Positions 41,960-51,646 of a stretch of DNA of 64,000 nucleotides are shown here, one piece after another. The stretch covers positions 62,001 to 126,000 of the forward strand of contig NZ_CP119572.1 of the NCBI RefSeq assembly GCF_029278605.1. The letters are read 5' to 3'. The translations under genes and the position numbers were made by a program. This DNA is from Cupriavidus sp. WKF15. Lineage in GTDB: Bacteria; Pseudomonadota; Gammaproteobacteria; Burkholderiales; Burkholderiaceae. The first letter of the stretch is position 1; each line of letters begins with the position of its first letter. The notes under the pieces are model-generated. The model ran no database searches, was not told the DNA's origin, and was given only the letters and a program-made list of their open reading frames with translations.

Positions 41960-44900
41960 GTGGCCATACATGTCGCACTGAATCACGTCACGCACTATCG
42001 CTATGACCGTCCGGTAAAGCTGTCGCCGCAGGTGGTGCGCTTGCGGCCCGCACCGCACTGCCGCACGCCGATCCTGTCGTACGCGCTGCGCATCGAGCCG
42101 GCGCAGCACTTCATCAACTGGCAGCAGGATCCGTTCTCCAATTACCTGGCGCGCCTGGTCTTCCCGGAAGCGACGACGGAGTTCAAGGTCACGGTCGACC
42201 TGGTGGCCGAGATGTCGGTCTACAACCCGTTCGACTTCTTCCTGGAGCCTTCGGCGGAGCGCTTTCCCTTCGCGTATGACGCCGGCCTCGCACATGACCT
42301 GGCGCCCTACCTGGTGCGCGAAGAACTGACACCGCGCTTCGCGGCCTTTGTCGACAGCATCGATCGCGCCGAATGCCGCACGCTCGATTTCCTGGTGGCG
42401 CTGAACCAGCGCCTGCAACGAGAAATCCGCTACCTGATCCGCATGGAGCCGGGCGTGCAGAGCCCGGAAACCACGCTCGCCAATGCCTCGGGATCGTGCC
42501 GCGATTCGGGCTGGCTGCTGGTGCAGACGCTGCGCCACCTCGGCCTGGCGGCGCGCTTCGTTTCAGGCTACCTGCTGCAACTGGCGCCTGACGTGAAGGC
42601 CATCGACGGCCCGAGCGGCGCCGAGCGCGACTTCACCGACCTGCATGCCTGGTGCGAGGTCTACCTGCCTGGCGCAGGATGGATCGGGCTGGATCCCACC
42701 TCCGGCCTGCTTGCGGGAGAGGGGCATATCCCGCTCGCGTGCACGCCCGAGCCCGGCAGCGCCGCGCCAGTGACCGGCGAGGTCGAGGAATGCGAAGCCG
42801 AGTTCAGCCATGCGATGACCATCACGCGCGTCCATGAGTCGCCGCGCGTGACGCTGCCCTATACCGAGGACCAGTGGCAGGCTGTGAGCGCCGCCGGCGC
42901 CGCGGTGGACCGCGAACTGCAGGCGATGGACGTGCGCCTGACGATGGGAGGAGAGCCGACCTTCGTCTCGGCGCGCGACCGTGACGGCGCCGAGTGGAAT
43001 ACCGATGCGCTCGGGCCGACCAAGCGCGGCCTGGCCGCCGAACTGGTGCATCGCCTGCGCGAGCGCTACGGAGCGGGTGGCTTCCTGCATTTCGGGCAGG
43101 GCAAGTGGTATCCGGGCGAGCAATTGCCGCGCTGGGCGCTGACGATTGCGTGGCGCGCCGACGGCGCGCCCTGCTGGCAGGACCCGGCGCTTTTTGCCGA
43201 CGAGCGCCATCCCGGCGACTATACCGACGCCGATGCGCGCCGCTTCATGATGGCCCTGTGCGACCGGCTCGGGCTCGACACCTCCTATGCGCTGCCAGGC
43301 TATGAGGATGCCTGGTACTACCTGTGGCGCGAGCGGCGGCTGCCCGTCAACGTCGATCCGCATGCTTCGCGCCTGGATGACGAAATGGAGCGCATGCGCC
43401 TGCGCCGCGTGTTCGATGCGGGCTTGGCGAGCGTGACTGGCTATGTGCTGCCGCTGGCACGGGACGAAAGCCAGGCGGAGCAGGCTGGCGAAGCGGGCGG
43501 CTGGACCAGCGGCCGCTGGTACCTGCGCGACGAGCGGCTGTATCTGCTGCCCGGCGATTCGCCGATGGGCTACCGGCTGCCGCTCGATGCCCTCCCGTGG
43601 TCGAGTCCGGCCGACCGGGAGCAGCAGTTCGAGCAGGATCCCTTCGCGCCGCGCGCGCCGCTGCCGGCAGCAGCGGGTCTGCGCCGACAGTCACCAGCAC
43701 CTTTGTCCGCGACATCGGCGGCGCCGGCGCGGCACGCCGCCACCACTACCGCTGCAATGGGTACGGGCAGCGGCACCAGTGGCACAGCGCAGGTCGAGCC
43801 CGCACGCGGGCAATCCGCGACCGGCGTCGTGCGCACGGCACTGTGCGTCGAGGTCCGCCATCCGGCGCGCGCGGCAGGCCCGCGTGTCGAGGCCGAACAG
43901 GCGGACGACAAGCGCGGCGTCATCTACGTCTTCATGCCACCGCTACCCCGGCTCGAAGACTACCTCGCTCTGCTGCAGGCAGTGGAAGCCACTGCCGCCT
44001 CCCTTGGCGTGCAGATCGTGCTGGAAGGCTATCCGCCGCCGCGCGATGCGCGGCTCAAGGTGCTGCAGGTCACGCCCGATCCCGGCGTGATCGAGGTGAA
44101 CATCCATCCCGCCGCCAACTGGGAACAACTGGTCGACCACACCGAGTTCCTCTACCAGGCCACGCACGAGTGCTTCCTGTCGACCGAGAAGTTCATGCTC
44201 GACGGCCGGCATACCGGCACCGGCGGTGGCAACCACTTCGTGCTGGGCGGGGCCACGCCGGCCGACAGCCCGTTCCTGCGCAGGCCGGACCTGCTGGCCA
44301 GCCTGATTGCGTACTGGCACAACCATCCGTCGCTGTCCTACCTGTTCTCCGGGCTCTTCATCGGGCCGACCAGCCAGGCCCCGCGTGTGGACGAGGCACG
44401 CAACGACCAGCTCTACGAGCTGGAAATCGCATTCGCCGAACTGCGCCGCCAGCTTGCCGGGCGCGAACTGGACGGCACGAACGGCTACGTGCCGCCGTGG
44501 CTGGTCGATCGCGTGCTGCGCAACCTGCTGATCGACGTCACCGGCAACACGCACCGCGCCGAGTTCTGCATCGACAAGCTCTACTCTCCGGACGGCCCGA
44601 CCGGCAGGCTCGGCCTGCTGGAACTGCGCGCCTTCGAGATGCCGCCGCATGCGCGCATGAGCCTGGTGCAGCAGTTGCTGCTGCGCGCGCTGGTGGCACG
44701 CTTCTGGCGCGAGCCGTACCAGGCGCCGCTCACGCGCTGGGGTACGGCGCTGCACGACCGCTTCATGCTGGGCACCTTCGTGCAGATGGATTTCGACGAC
44801 GTGCTGGCCGACATGCGCGCTGCCGGCTTTGCCTTCGATGCCGGCTGGTTTGCCCCGCATTTCGAATTCCGCTTCCCGCGCATTGGCGAACTTGCCGCCG

Positions 44901-45412
44901 GTGGCCTGGCACTCACGCTGCGCGGCGCGCTGGAGCCGTGGCATGTAATGGGCGAGGAAGGCGCGGCCGGCACCACGGTGCGCTTCGTGGATTCGTCGGT
45001 GGAACGCCTCGAGGTGCACGTGCTCGGCATGAATGACAGCCGCCATGTGGTCACCGTGAATGGCCAGGCCGTGCCGCTGCAACCCACCGGGCGCACGGGC
45101 GAGTTCGTCGCGGGCGTGCGTTACCGCGCATGGGCGCCGGCGTCGTCGCTGCACCCGACCATTGCGCCGCATGCGCCGCTGACCATTGACGTGGTCGATA
45201 CCTGGAGCGAGCGCAGTATCGGTGGCTGCCAGTATCATGTGGCGCATCCGGGTGGGCGCAATTACCAGACCTTCCCCGTCAACGCCTATGAGGCGGAAAG
45301 CCGGCGCCTGGCACGCTTTTCGGCCTACGGGCACACGCCGGGGCGCACCGTTGCGCAGGCGCCGCGGCGCAGCCTCGAGTTTCCCTTCACGCTGGACCTG
45401 CGCCAGGGGTAG
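41960..45412 (+). CDS. Transglutaminase-like protease fused to DUF2126 (COG1305-COG4196 type)
   Basis: 1150 residues. GTG start with GGGAGG 5 nt upstream. About 1-300: bacterial transglutaminase N-domain and core with intact triad C180 (NASGSCRDS), H229 (DLHAWCEVY) and D245 (GLDPTSG). About 325-1140: DUF2126 ([21 protein letters not shown] start, [49 protein letters not shown]), interrupted at about 560-635 by a Ser/Ala/Thr-rich linker. First gene of a set with ATP-grasp/alpha-E and a second transglutaminase; comparative genomics predicts amide ligation and peptide processing. No signal peptide seen, so probably cytosolic. Substrate unknown. Confidence 0.9.
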   Translation: MAIHVALNHVTHYRYDRPVKLSPQVVRLRPAPHCRTPILSYALRIEPAQHFINWQQDPFSNYLARLVFPEATTEFKVTVDLVAEMSVYNPFDFFLEPSAERFPFAYDAGLAHDLAPYLVREELTPRFAAFVDSIDRAECRTLDFLVALNQRLQREIRYLIRMEPGVQSPETTLANASGSCRDSGWLLVQTLRHLGLAARFVSGYLLQLAPDVKAIDGPSGAERDFTDLHAWCEVYLPGAGWIGLDPTSGLLAGEGHIPLACTPEPGSAAPVTGEVEECEAEFSHAMTITRVHESPRVTLPYTEDQWQAVSAAGAAVDRELQAMDVRLTMGGEPTFVSARDRDGAEWNTDALGPTKRGLAAELVHRLRERYGAGGFLHFGQGKWYPGEQLPRWALTIAWRADGAPCWQDPALFADERHPGDYTDADARRFMMALCDRLGLDTSYALPGYEDAWYYLWRERRLPVNVDPHASRLDDEMERMRLRRVFDAGLASVTGYVLPLARDESQAEQAGEAGGWTSGRWYLRDERLYLLPGDSPMGYRLPLDALPWSSPADREQQFEQDPFAPRAPLPAAAGLRRQSPAPLSATSAAPARHAATTTAAMGTGSGTSGTAQVEPARGQSATGVVRTALCVEVRHPARAAGPRVEAEQADDKRGVIYVFMPPLPRLEDYLALLQAVEATAASLGVQIVLEGYPPPRDARLKVLQVTPDPGVIEVNIHPAANWEQLVDHTEFLYQATHECFLSTEKFMLDGRHTGTGGGNHFVLGGATPADSPFLRRPDLLASLIAYWHNHPSLSYLFSGLFIGPTSQAPRVDEARNDQLYELEIAFAELRRQLAGRELDGTNGYVPPWLVDRVLRNLLIDVTGNTHRAEFCIDKLYSPDGPTGRLGLLELRAFEMPPHARMSLVQQLLLRALVARFWREPYQAPLTRWGTALHDRFMLGTFVQMDFDDVLADMRAAGFAFDAGWFAPHFEFRFPRIGELAAGGLALTLRGALEPWHVMGEEGAAGTTVRFVDSSVERLEVHVLGMNDSRHVVTVNGQAVPLQPTGRTGEFVAGVRYRAWAPASSLHPTIAPHAPLTIDVVDTWSERSIGGCQYHVAHPGGRNYQTFPVNAYEAESRRLARFSAYGHTPGRTVAQAPRRSLEFPFTLDLRQG

Positions 45413-45469
45413 ACATGCAGCAGCGCGGCTGCGCCGGGACCGGCGCAGCCGCCAACAGGAGACCAGACC

Positions 45470-48109
45470 TTGGCCCAGCCCCTGTCGCGGCCCGCCGACG
45501 ACACCGACGCCCCTCACGCCACGGCGGCCATTGCCGCCGCTGCCCGCCTCGCGCAGCCGGTGCCTGCCGGACACCTGGATGAATTGCGTTTGCCGGCCGG
45601 CACGCTGCGCGAGGCGTGGGCGCGCTTCTTCGCCGTGGTAGGCGAGCCCGGCGCCGTGGAGCTGGCCCCGCGCGCGGCGGCCATGGCGCGGCAGATCCGC
45701 GACAACGGCGTGACCTACAACGTCTATGCCGACCAGGGCGCGGCGCGCGCGTGGCCACTGGAGCTGTTTCCGTTCCTGGTCACCGAACAGGACTGGCAGG
45801 TCATCGAGCGCGGCGCCGCGCAGCGCGCGACGCTGGCCAATGCGATCCTGGCCGACATCTATGGCGAACAGACGCTGCTCGCGCGCGGGCTGCTGCCGCC
45901 CGGGCTGGTGTATGGGCATCCGGGCTACCTGCATCCGCTGCGGGGCTACCAGCCGCCGGGCGGCAGCTTCCTGCAGATCGTCGCGGTGGACCTGGTGCAC
46001 ACCGAAGACGGCTGGACCGTCATGGCGCACCGTACCGATACGCCTTCGGGCATGGGCTACGCGCTCGAGAACCGGCTGATCATCTCCAGCCTGTTCACCG
46101 ATGCTTTCCGCGACCTGCATGTGCGCCGCCTGCCGCCGGCGTTCGCGCAACTGGTGTCCACGCTCGCGCATGCGCCACTGGCCGCCGCGACCGAGGCTGG
46201 CAGCGGGCGCGACGGGACGGCTGCGTCCGCTACCGGCCACCACATCGTGCTGCTCACGCCTGGTCCTTACAACGAGACCTACTTCGAGCACACGTTTCTC
46301 GCACGCTACCTTGGCATCACGCTGGTCGAGGGCAAGGACCTGACCGTGCGCAATGACGTGGTCTACCTCAAGACCTTCGGCGGACTCGAACGCGTGGACG
46401 TGGTGCTGCGGCGCCTGGACGATGTCTTCTGCGACCCGCTCGAGCTGCGCCACGACTCCACGCTGGGCGTGCCCGGGCTGCTGGAGGCGATGCGCGCGGG
46501 CAATGTCATGGTGTCCAACGTGCCCGGCGCCGGCTTCCTGGAATCCCCGGCCATGCACGGCTTCCTGCCCGGCATTGCCGAAGCGCTGCTGGGCGAGCCG
46601 CTGCTGCTGCCAGGCGTGCCCAGCTGGTGGTGCGGGGAGGACGCCGCGCGCGAGCAGGCGCTGGCCACGCTGCCCGAAGCCTTCGTGATGCCGACCTACC
46701 CGCGCCGCGCCGACCTGAGCGACGAGCCCGCGGTGGGCATGGAGCTGGGCCTGCAGGCGCTAGACGGCTGGCGCGAGCGCATCGCCCGCATGCCCGACCG
46801 CTACACGCTGCAGCCGCCCCTGCCGCTGTCGCACACGCCATGCTGGGAAGGGGACCGGATCGGTTCGCGCGCGGCCATGCTGCGCGTATTCGCGGTGGCG
46901 GATGGCAATGGCGGCTGGCAGGTCATGGCGGGCGGCTTCAGCCGGCTCGCGGCGCCGCAGCTCGAGTCGGTATCGATGCAGCTCGGCGGCACCAGCGCGG
47001 ATACCTGGGTGATGTCCAGCCAGCCGGTGCCGGCCGCGCCGCTGGCCGGGCGCGCGGGGCTCGCGGCGCCGACACCGGCGCGGGCGCTGGTGGTGTCGAG
47101 CCGCGCTGCCGAGAACCTGTTCTGGGCCGGGCGCTATGCCGAGCGCGCCGAGAACAATGTGAGGCTGTGCCGGCAGATCCTCGGTTCCATCGAAAGCAGC
47201 GACGATACCGATGACGGCACGCTATCGATGCTCGGCCAGCTCGCGCAGATGGCGGGCCTGGTGCCCGCCGAGGCGCCGTCGCCAAAAATGTCGCTGCGCC
47301 TGTTCGAGCGCAGCCTGGTTGCCACGCTGGCCGACGTTCGAGGCAGCACTGGCCTTGTGCAGAACCTTGCCGCGCATGCCGCCGCGGCCAATGAGATCCG
47401 CAACCGCCTGTCCAACGACCACTGGCGCACCATCCTCGCCGCGCGCAACGATTTCGGCGACGCCATGATGGAGGCCACGCTGTCTCTCGACGACGGCGGT
47501 ACCGCCAGCTACGACCGCGCGCGCGTGCTGGCCGCGCTCGAGCACCTGGCCATGCAGCTTGGCGCCATCAACGGCGCGCAGGGCGACCGCATGTCGCGCG
47601 ACGAAGCGTGGCGCCTGGTATTCATCGGGCGCCATATCGAGCGCCTGGCTACCATGAGCAGCTTCCTGCTGACCGCGATCGACACGGGCGCGTTGCGCTC
47701 GCGCAGTGGCTTCGAGCTGCTGCTGCACCTGTTCGACTGCACCCTGACCTATCGCTCGCTCTATCCGGGCCGCAGCGACCTGGCCGCGCTGGTCGACCTG
47801 CTCGTGCTGGAGCCGACCAACCCGCGCTGCCTCTATGGGTTGCTGGAACGGCTGCGCAGCAAGCTCGAGCAGCTTGCGCCCGGAGGCAGCGCGCAGGCAC
47901 GTGTGCCGCTCGCGGAACTGCTGCCCGCGGCCAGCGCCCTGCCAACGCGCGCGGCGCTGTGCGAGGCGCTAAACGCTGCGGGCGGCGATGCGGGCGCGCT
48001 GTCGGCGCTGTGCGGCCAGTTCCTCGAGCGCATGGCACGCATCTCCGACGAGATCAGCGCACGCTATTTCAGCCATGCCGGCGCCAACCCGGAAGCCGAC
48101 CAGCCGTGA
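45470..48109 (+). CDS. Circularly permuted ATP-grasp ligase fused to alpha-E domain (DUF404/407-DUF403)
   Basis: 879 residues. TTG start with AGGAG 8 nt upstream. About 60-500: circularly permuted type 2 ATP-grasp (TYNVYADQG, GHPGYLHPLRG, DTPSGMGYALENR, LLTPGPYNETYFEHTFLARYLGI, ELRHDSTLGVPGL, GNVMVSNVPGAGFLESPA). About 545-865: all-helical alpha-E domain beginning VVSSRAAENLFWAGRYAERAEN. In many genomes these are two separate genes; here they are one. ATP-grasp enzymes ligate carboxylates to amines with ATP; alpha-E is its obligate unknown partner. The last 4 bp overlap the following transglutaminase start (GTGA). Confidence 0.92.
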   Translation: MAQPLSRPADDTDAPHATAAIAAAARLAQPVPAGHLDELRLPAGTLREAWARFFAVVGEPGAVELAPRAAAMARQIRDNGVTYNVYADQGAARAWPLELFPFLVTEQDWQVIERGAAQRATLANAILADIYGEQTLLARGLLPPGLVYGHPGYLHPLRGYQPPGGSFLQIVAVDLVHTEDGWTVMAHRTDTPSGMGYALENRLIISSLFTDAFRDLHVRRLPPAFAQLVSTLAHAPLAAATEAGSGRDGTAASATGHHIVLLTPGPYNETYFEHTFLARYLGITLVEGKDLTVRNDVVYLKTFGGLERVDVVLRRLDDVFCDPLELRHDSTLGVPGLLEAMRAGNVMVSNVPGAGFLESPAMHGFLPGIAEALLGEPLLLPGVPSWWCGEDAAREQALATLPEAFVMPTYPRRADLSDEPAVGMELGLQALDGWRERIARMPDRYTLQPPLPLSHTPCWEGDRIGSRAAMLRVFAVADGNGGWQVMAGGFSRLAAPQLESVSMQLGGTSADTWVMSSQPVPAAPLAGRAGLAAPTPARALVVSSRAAENLFWAGRYAERAENNVRLCRQILGSIESSDDTDDGTLSMLGQLAQMAGLVPAEAPSPKMSLRLFERSLVATLADVRGSTGLVQNLAAHAAAANEIRNRLSNDHWRTILAARNDFGDAMMEATLSLDDGGTASYDRARVLAALEHLAMQLGAINGAQGDRMSRDEAWRLVFIGRHIERLATMSSFLLTAIDTGALRSRSGFELLLHLFDCTLTYRSLYPGRSDLAALVDLLVLEPTNPRCLYGLLERLRSKLEQLAPGGSAQARVPLAELLPAASALPTRAALCEALNAAGGDAGALSALCGQFLERMARISDEISARYFSHAGANPEADQP

Positions 48110-49017
48110 CCGACGCCGTGATATCTCCCGCCGGCGGCAGCACGCTCCACGTGCTGCATACCACCGCCTACCGCTATTCGCAGCCGGTCGAACATGCCCA
48201 ACAGCGTGCCGTGGCCACGCCGCCGGACCTGCCGTGGCAGGCCGTGACCGAGCACGACACCCGCATCGAGCCCGCGCCCACGCACCAGCATGTGCGTACC
48301 GATGCGTTCGGCAACCGCGTACTGCACTTCATGCTCGACGTACCGCATACGCAGATGCAGCTGACCTGTACCAGCACCGTGGTGCTCACGCCGCGCTGGC
48401 AGGCGCTGGACCCGGCCGCGTCCGCGCCGTGGGAGACGGTGGCGCAATCGCTGCGCTTCCACGCGGGCCAGCCGTTCGAGCCGGCCACGCAGTTCGTCTT
48501 TGCCTCGCCCAACATTGCCCTGCATCCGAGCCTGCGCGAGTACGCGCTGCCCAGTTTTGGCGCAGGCGTGCCTGTCGTGGCCGGCGCGATGGATTTGATG
48601 GGGCGCATCCATGCCGAGTTCGAATATCACAGCGAATCCACCGAAGTGGACACGCCGGCCATGCAGGCATTCGCGCAGCGCAGCGGCGTGTGCCAGGACT
48701 TTGCGCAGGTGATGATCGGTTGCCTGCGTTCCGTGGGGCTGGCGGCCCGCTACGTCAGCGGCTACCTGTGCACCGAGCCGCCGCCCGGCGAGCCGCGCCT
48801 GGTCGGCGCCGACGCCTCGCACGCGTGGGTGTCGGTGTATTGCCCGGTCGCAGGCTGGGTCGACCTCGACCCGACCAACAATGTGCTGGCGGATACGCGC
48901 CACGTGACGCTGGCGCTGGGCCGCGACTACAGCGACGTGCCGCTGCTGCATGGCGTGATCGTAGGCGGTGGCGCGCACGGCGTGGACGTCGGCGTGACGG
49001 TGGTGCCGGTGGACTGA
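48106..49017 (+). CDS. Transglutaminase-like cysteine protease
   Basis: 303 residues. GTG start inside a GTGA overlap with the ATP-grasp/alpha-E gene, so translation is coupled; the frame is open upstream but antisense-free coding starts here. Bacterial transglutaminase N-terminal beta domain (about 12-110) and papain-like core with C196 (RSGVCQDFAQ), H239 (ASHAWVSVY) and D255 (VDLDPTN). Such proteins usually hydrolyse or transfer peptide amides. It lacks a signal peptide. Together with the first transglutaminase the operon carries two distinct, intact members. Confidence 0.93.
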   Translation: MTDAVISPAGGSTLHVLHTTAYRYSQPVEHAQQRAVATPPDLPWQAVTEHDTRIEPAPTHQHVRTDAFGNRVLHFMLDVPHTQMQLTCTSTVVLTPRWQALDPAASAPWETVAQSLRFHAGQPFEPATQFVFASPNIALHPSLREYALPSFGAGVPVVAGAMDLMGRIHAEFEYHSESTEVDTPAMQAFAQRSGVCQDFAQVMIGCLRSVGLAARYVSGYLCTEPPPGEPRLVGADASHAWVSVYCPVAGWVDLDPTNNVLADTRHVTLALGRDYSDVPLLHGVIVGGGAHGVDVGVTVVPVD

Positions 49018-49080
49018 GCGATCCCGCAGGCTGGCAAGGCAATTGCTTGACCGATGATGGGCAATACCACGGGAGCCGCC

Positions 49081-50007
49081 ATGCTGAGCCGCACCGCCGA
49101 CCACCTGTACTGGATGGCCCGCTACACCGAACGCGCGGAAAACACCGCGCGCATGCTGGACGTCAACTACCAGACCGCGCTGCTGCCGCAAGGCGCGGAC
49201 GCGGCCGAGCAGGGCTGGCGCGCCATGCTCGACATCACCGAACTCACGCCCTGCTATGCCGCGCGCCATGGCGGTCTCGGGCATGAGGCCATGATCGCCT
49301 TCATGTCGGGCGATCAGAGCCATCCCGCATCGATCCTCTCCTGCCTGCGCGCCGCGCGCGAGAACGCGCGTGCGGTGCGGGGCGCGCTCACCACGCCATT
49401 GTGGGAAACCATCAACGCCACGTGGCTCGAAGCGAACCAACGGGTCGGCGACGGCATGCCGGTGCACGATCCTTCCGGATTCTTCGAATGGGTCAAATTC
49501 CGCTCGCACCTCGCGCGCGGCGTCGAAGTCGGCACGATGCTCAAGGACGAAGCCTTCTGTTTCCTGCGGCTAGGGACATTCCTGGAGCGTGCCGACAACA
49601 CCGCGCGGCTGCTCGACGTGAAATTCCACACCGCCGGCGGTGTGCCGCAGGAGGAGGATTCCTACTACTGGGCGGCGGTGCTGCGCGCGCTGTCGGGGCT
49701 GGAAACGTATCGCAAGGTCTATCGTTCCGCCATTACGCCGGAGCGGGTGGCGCAACTGCTGATCGTGAATCCGGCCATGCCGCGCTCACTGGCGGCGAGC
49801 ATGCAGGAGGTGGTGGCGATCCTCGCGCAGATTCGGAACCGGCATTCGACCAACACCGAGAGGCGGGCGGGACGGCTCCATGCTGAACTGAAGTTCGCGC
49901 GTATCGATGACATCCTTGCCGTGGGAATCCACGGGTGGCTTGGGGACTTTCTTGGGAAGGTCAGGGAGGTGGGGGAGGGGATCCGGGGGGACTTTTTGTT
50001 GGCTTGA
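49081..50007 (+). CDS. Alpha-E domain protein (DUF403/COG2307), stand-alone
   Basis: 308 residues, all-helical alpha-E protein: LSRTADHLYWMARYTERAENTARML at its start closely matches the fused alpha-E domain at 45470-48109 (ENLFWAGRYAERAEN). The GxxER-type motif FLERADNTARLLDVKF is repeated at about residue 173. GGGAG lies 5 nt before the ATG at 49081. Last gene of the operon, 63 bp after the transglutaminase. It is the second alpha-E in the set, so hetero-oligomers with the fusion protein are possible. The 3' end is unusually G-rich. Confidence 0.92.
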   Translation: MLSRTADHLYWMARYTERAENTARMLDVNYQTALLPQGADAAEQGWRAMLDITELTPCYAARHGGLGHEAMIAFMSGDQSHPASILSCLRAARENARAVRGALTTPLWETINATWLEANQRVGDGMPVHDPSGFFEWVKFRSHLARGVEVGTMLKDEAFCFLRLGTFLERADNTARLLDVKFHTAGGVPQEEDSYYWAAVLRALSGLETYRKVYRSAITPERVAQLLIVNPAMPRSLAASMQEVVAILAQIRNRHSTNTERRAGRLHAELKFARIDDILAVGIHGWLGDFLGKVREVGEGIRGDFLLA

Positions 50008-50026
50008 TTTGTCGGATGGGGGAGGT

Positions 50027-50077
50027 GTGCTTCCAGATGCTGCTGTTCCGCCGGAACAGCAGCATCTGCCAAAGCAC
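50027..50077. terminator. Very stable hairpin between the convergent alpha-E and gatB genes
   Basis: A perfect 16-bp stem (50034-50049 with 50053-50068) with a 3-nt loop; outside it GTGCTT pairs with AAGCAC after a small internal loop. No T-run on either strand. Position suits a bidirectional terminator. Confidence 0.6.
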
Positions 50078-50101
50078 GAGGCGGCAATCAAACCACGGGG
50101 A

Positions 50102-51559
50102 TCACCCCAACTTCTTCTTCAACAACTCATTCACCTGCGCCGGATTAGCCTTCCCCTTGGTCGCCTTCATAGCCTGCCCGACCAGCGCATTAAAGGCCTT
50201 CTCCTTCCCGGCCCGGAACTCTTCCACCGACTTGGCGTTGGCCGCCAGCACATCGTCGATGATCTTTTCAAGTTCACCGGTGTCGGACATCTGCTTCAGC
50301 CCCTTGGCGGCGATGATCGCATCGGCGTCACCGTCGGATTCGCCAGCCCACATCGCCGGGAAGACATCCTTCTTGGCGGTGTTGTTCGACACCGTGCCGT
50401 CGGCAATGCGTGCAAGCAGCCTGGCGAGCTGCGCCGGCCTGACCGGTGCGGCATCGATGCTGATGCCTTCGCGGTTCAGCTGCGAGGCGACATCCCCCAT
50501 CAGCCAGTTGGCCGCGGGCTTGGCGTTGGCCGCGCCGGCGTCGGTGACGACGGCTTCGTAGTAGCCGGCCAGCGCCTTGGTGGCGGTCAGCATGCTGGCG
50601 TCATAGGCCGACAGGCCGTATTGCGAAACAAAACGCGCCTGCATGGCGGCCGGCAGTTCCGGCAGCTCGCCGCGCACGCGCTCGACCCAGGCTGCGTCAA
50701 TCTCCAGCGGCATCAGGTCGGGATCGGGGAAGTAGCGGTAGTCGTGCGCGTCTTCCTTGGTGCGCATGGCGCGCGTTTCGCCGGTGTCCGGGTCGAACAG
50801 CACCGTGGCCTGCTGGATCTTGCGGCCATCTTCGATCTCGTTGATCTGCCACTGCACTTCGTAGTCGATGGCCTGCTGCAGGAAGCGGAACGAGTTCAGG
50901 TTCTTGATCTCGCGGCGCGTGCCGAATTCCTTCTGGCCGACCGGGCGCACCGAGACGTTGGCGTCGCAGCGGAAGCTGCCTTCCTGCATGTTGCCGTCGC
51001 AGATGCCCAGCCACACCACGAGCGAGTGCAGCGCCTTGGCGTAGGCCACGGCTTCGGCCGAGCTGCGCATGTCGGGCTCGGTCACGATTTCGAGCAGCGG
51101 CGTGCCGGCGCGGTTCAGGTCGATGCCGGTCATGCCGGCAAAGTCCTCGTGCAGCGACTTGCCCGCATCTTCTTCCAGGTGGGCGCGCGTCAGTTGCACG
51201 GTCTTCTCGTACACCTCGCCCTTCTTGCCTTCGACCTGGATCGTGATGCTGCCGCCCTGCACCACGGGGATCTCGTACTGGCTGATCTGGTAGCCCTTGG
51301 GCAGGTCGGGGTAGAAGTAGTTCTTGCGCGCGAAGATGCTGCGCGGCGCGATAGTGGCGCCGATCGCCAGCCCGAACTGGATGGCGCGTTCCACCGCGCC
51401 CTTGTTGAGCACGGGCAACACGCCCGGCAGCGCGAGGTCAACCGGCGAGGCCTGTGTATTGGGCTCGGCGCCGAAGGCGGTGGAGGTCCCGGAGAAAATC
51501 TTGGAGGCCGTCGAGAGCTGCGTGTGCGTTTCGAGGCCGATCACCACTTCCCATTGCAT
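50102..51559 (-). CDS. gatB: Aspartyl/glutamyl-tRNA amidotransferase subunit B
   Basis: 485 residues. Starts [15 protein letters not shown], with the kinase-domain signature GLP-rich [28 protein letters not shown], and C-terminal tail domain [10 protein letters not shown]. GatB phosphorylates Glu-tRNA(Gln) or Asp-tRNA(Asn) and receives ammonia from GatA. It is separated from gatA on the same strand by two other genes (a lipoprotein and a hydrolase), unlike the usual contiguous gatCAB. Confidence 0.97.
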   Translation of the reverse strand: MQWEVVIGLETHTQLSTASKIFSGTSTAFGAEPNTQASPVDLALPGVLPVLNKGAVERAIQFGLAIGATIAPRSIFARKNYFYPDLPKGYQISQYEIPVVQGGSITIQVEGKKGEVYEKTVQLTRAHLEEDAGKSLHEDFAGMTGIDLNRAGTPLLEIVTEPDMRSSAEAVAYAKALHSLVVWLGICDGNMQEGSFRCDANVSVRPVGQKEFGTRREIKNLNSFRFLQQAIDYEVQWQINEIEDGRKIQQATVLFDPDTGETRAMRTKEDAHDYRYFPDPDLMPLEIDAAWVERVRGELPELPAAMQARFVSQYGLSAYDASMLTATKALAGYYEAVVTDAGAANAKPAANWLMGDVASQLNREGISIDAAPVRPAQLARLLARIADGTVSNNTAKKDVFPAMWAGESDGDADAIIAAKGLKQMSDTGELEKIIDDVLAANAKSVEEFRAGKEKAFNALVGQAMKATKGKANPAQVNELLKKKLG

Positions 51560-51646
51560 GGCGGTATTCCTGTTCGGTTCTTGGGTTCTGTCTGTTGCAA
51601 AGGGCCGGCGCAGGCGCCGGGCCCATGTATCTGTGTTGGCGCGCGC

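Noticed and set aside
43943..46558. 871-codon minus-strand open frame
   Set aside because: Antisense to the DUF2126 and ATP-grasp genes, no family features.
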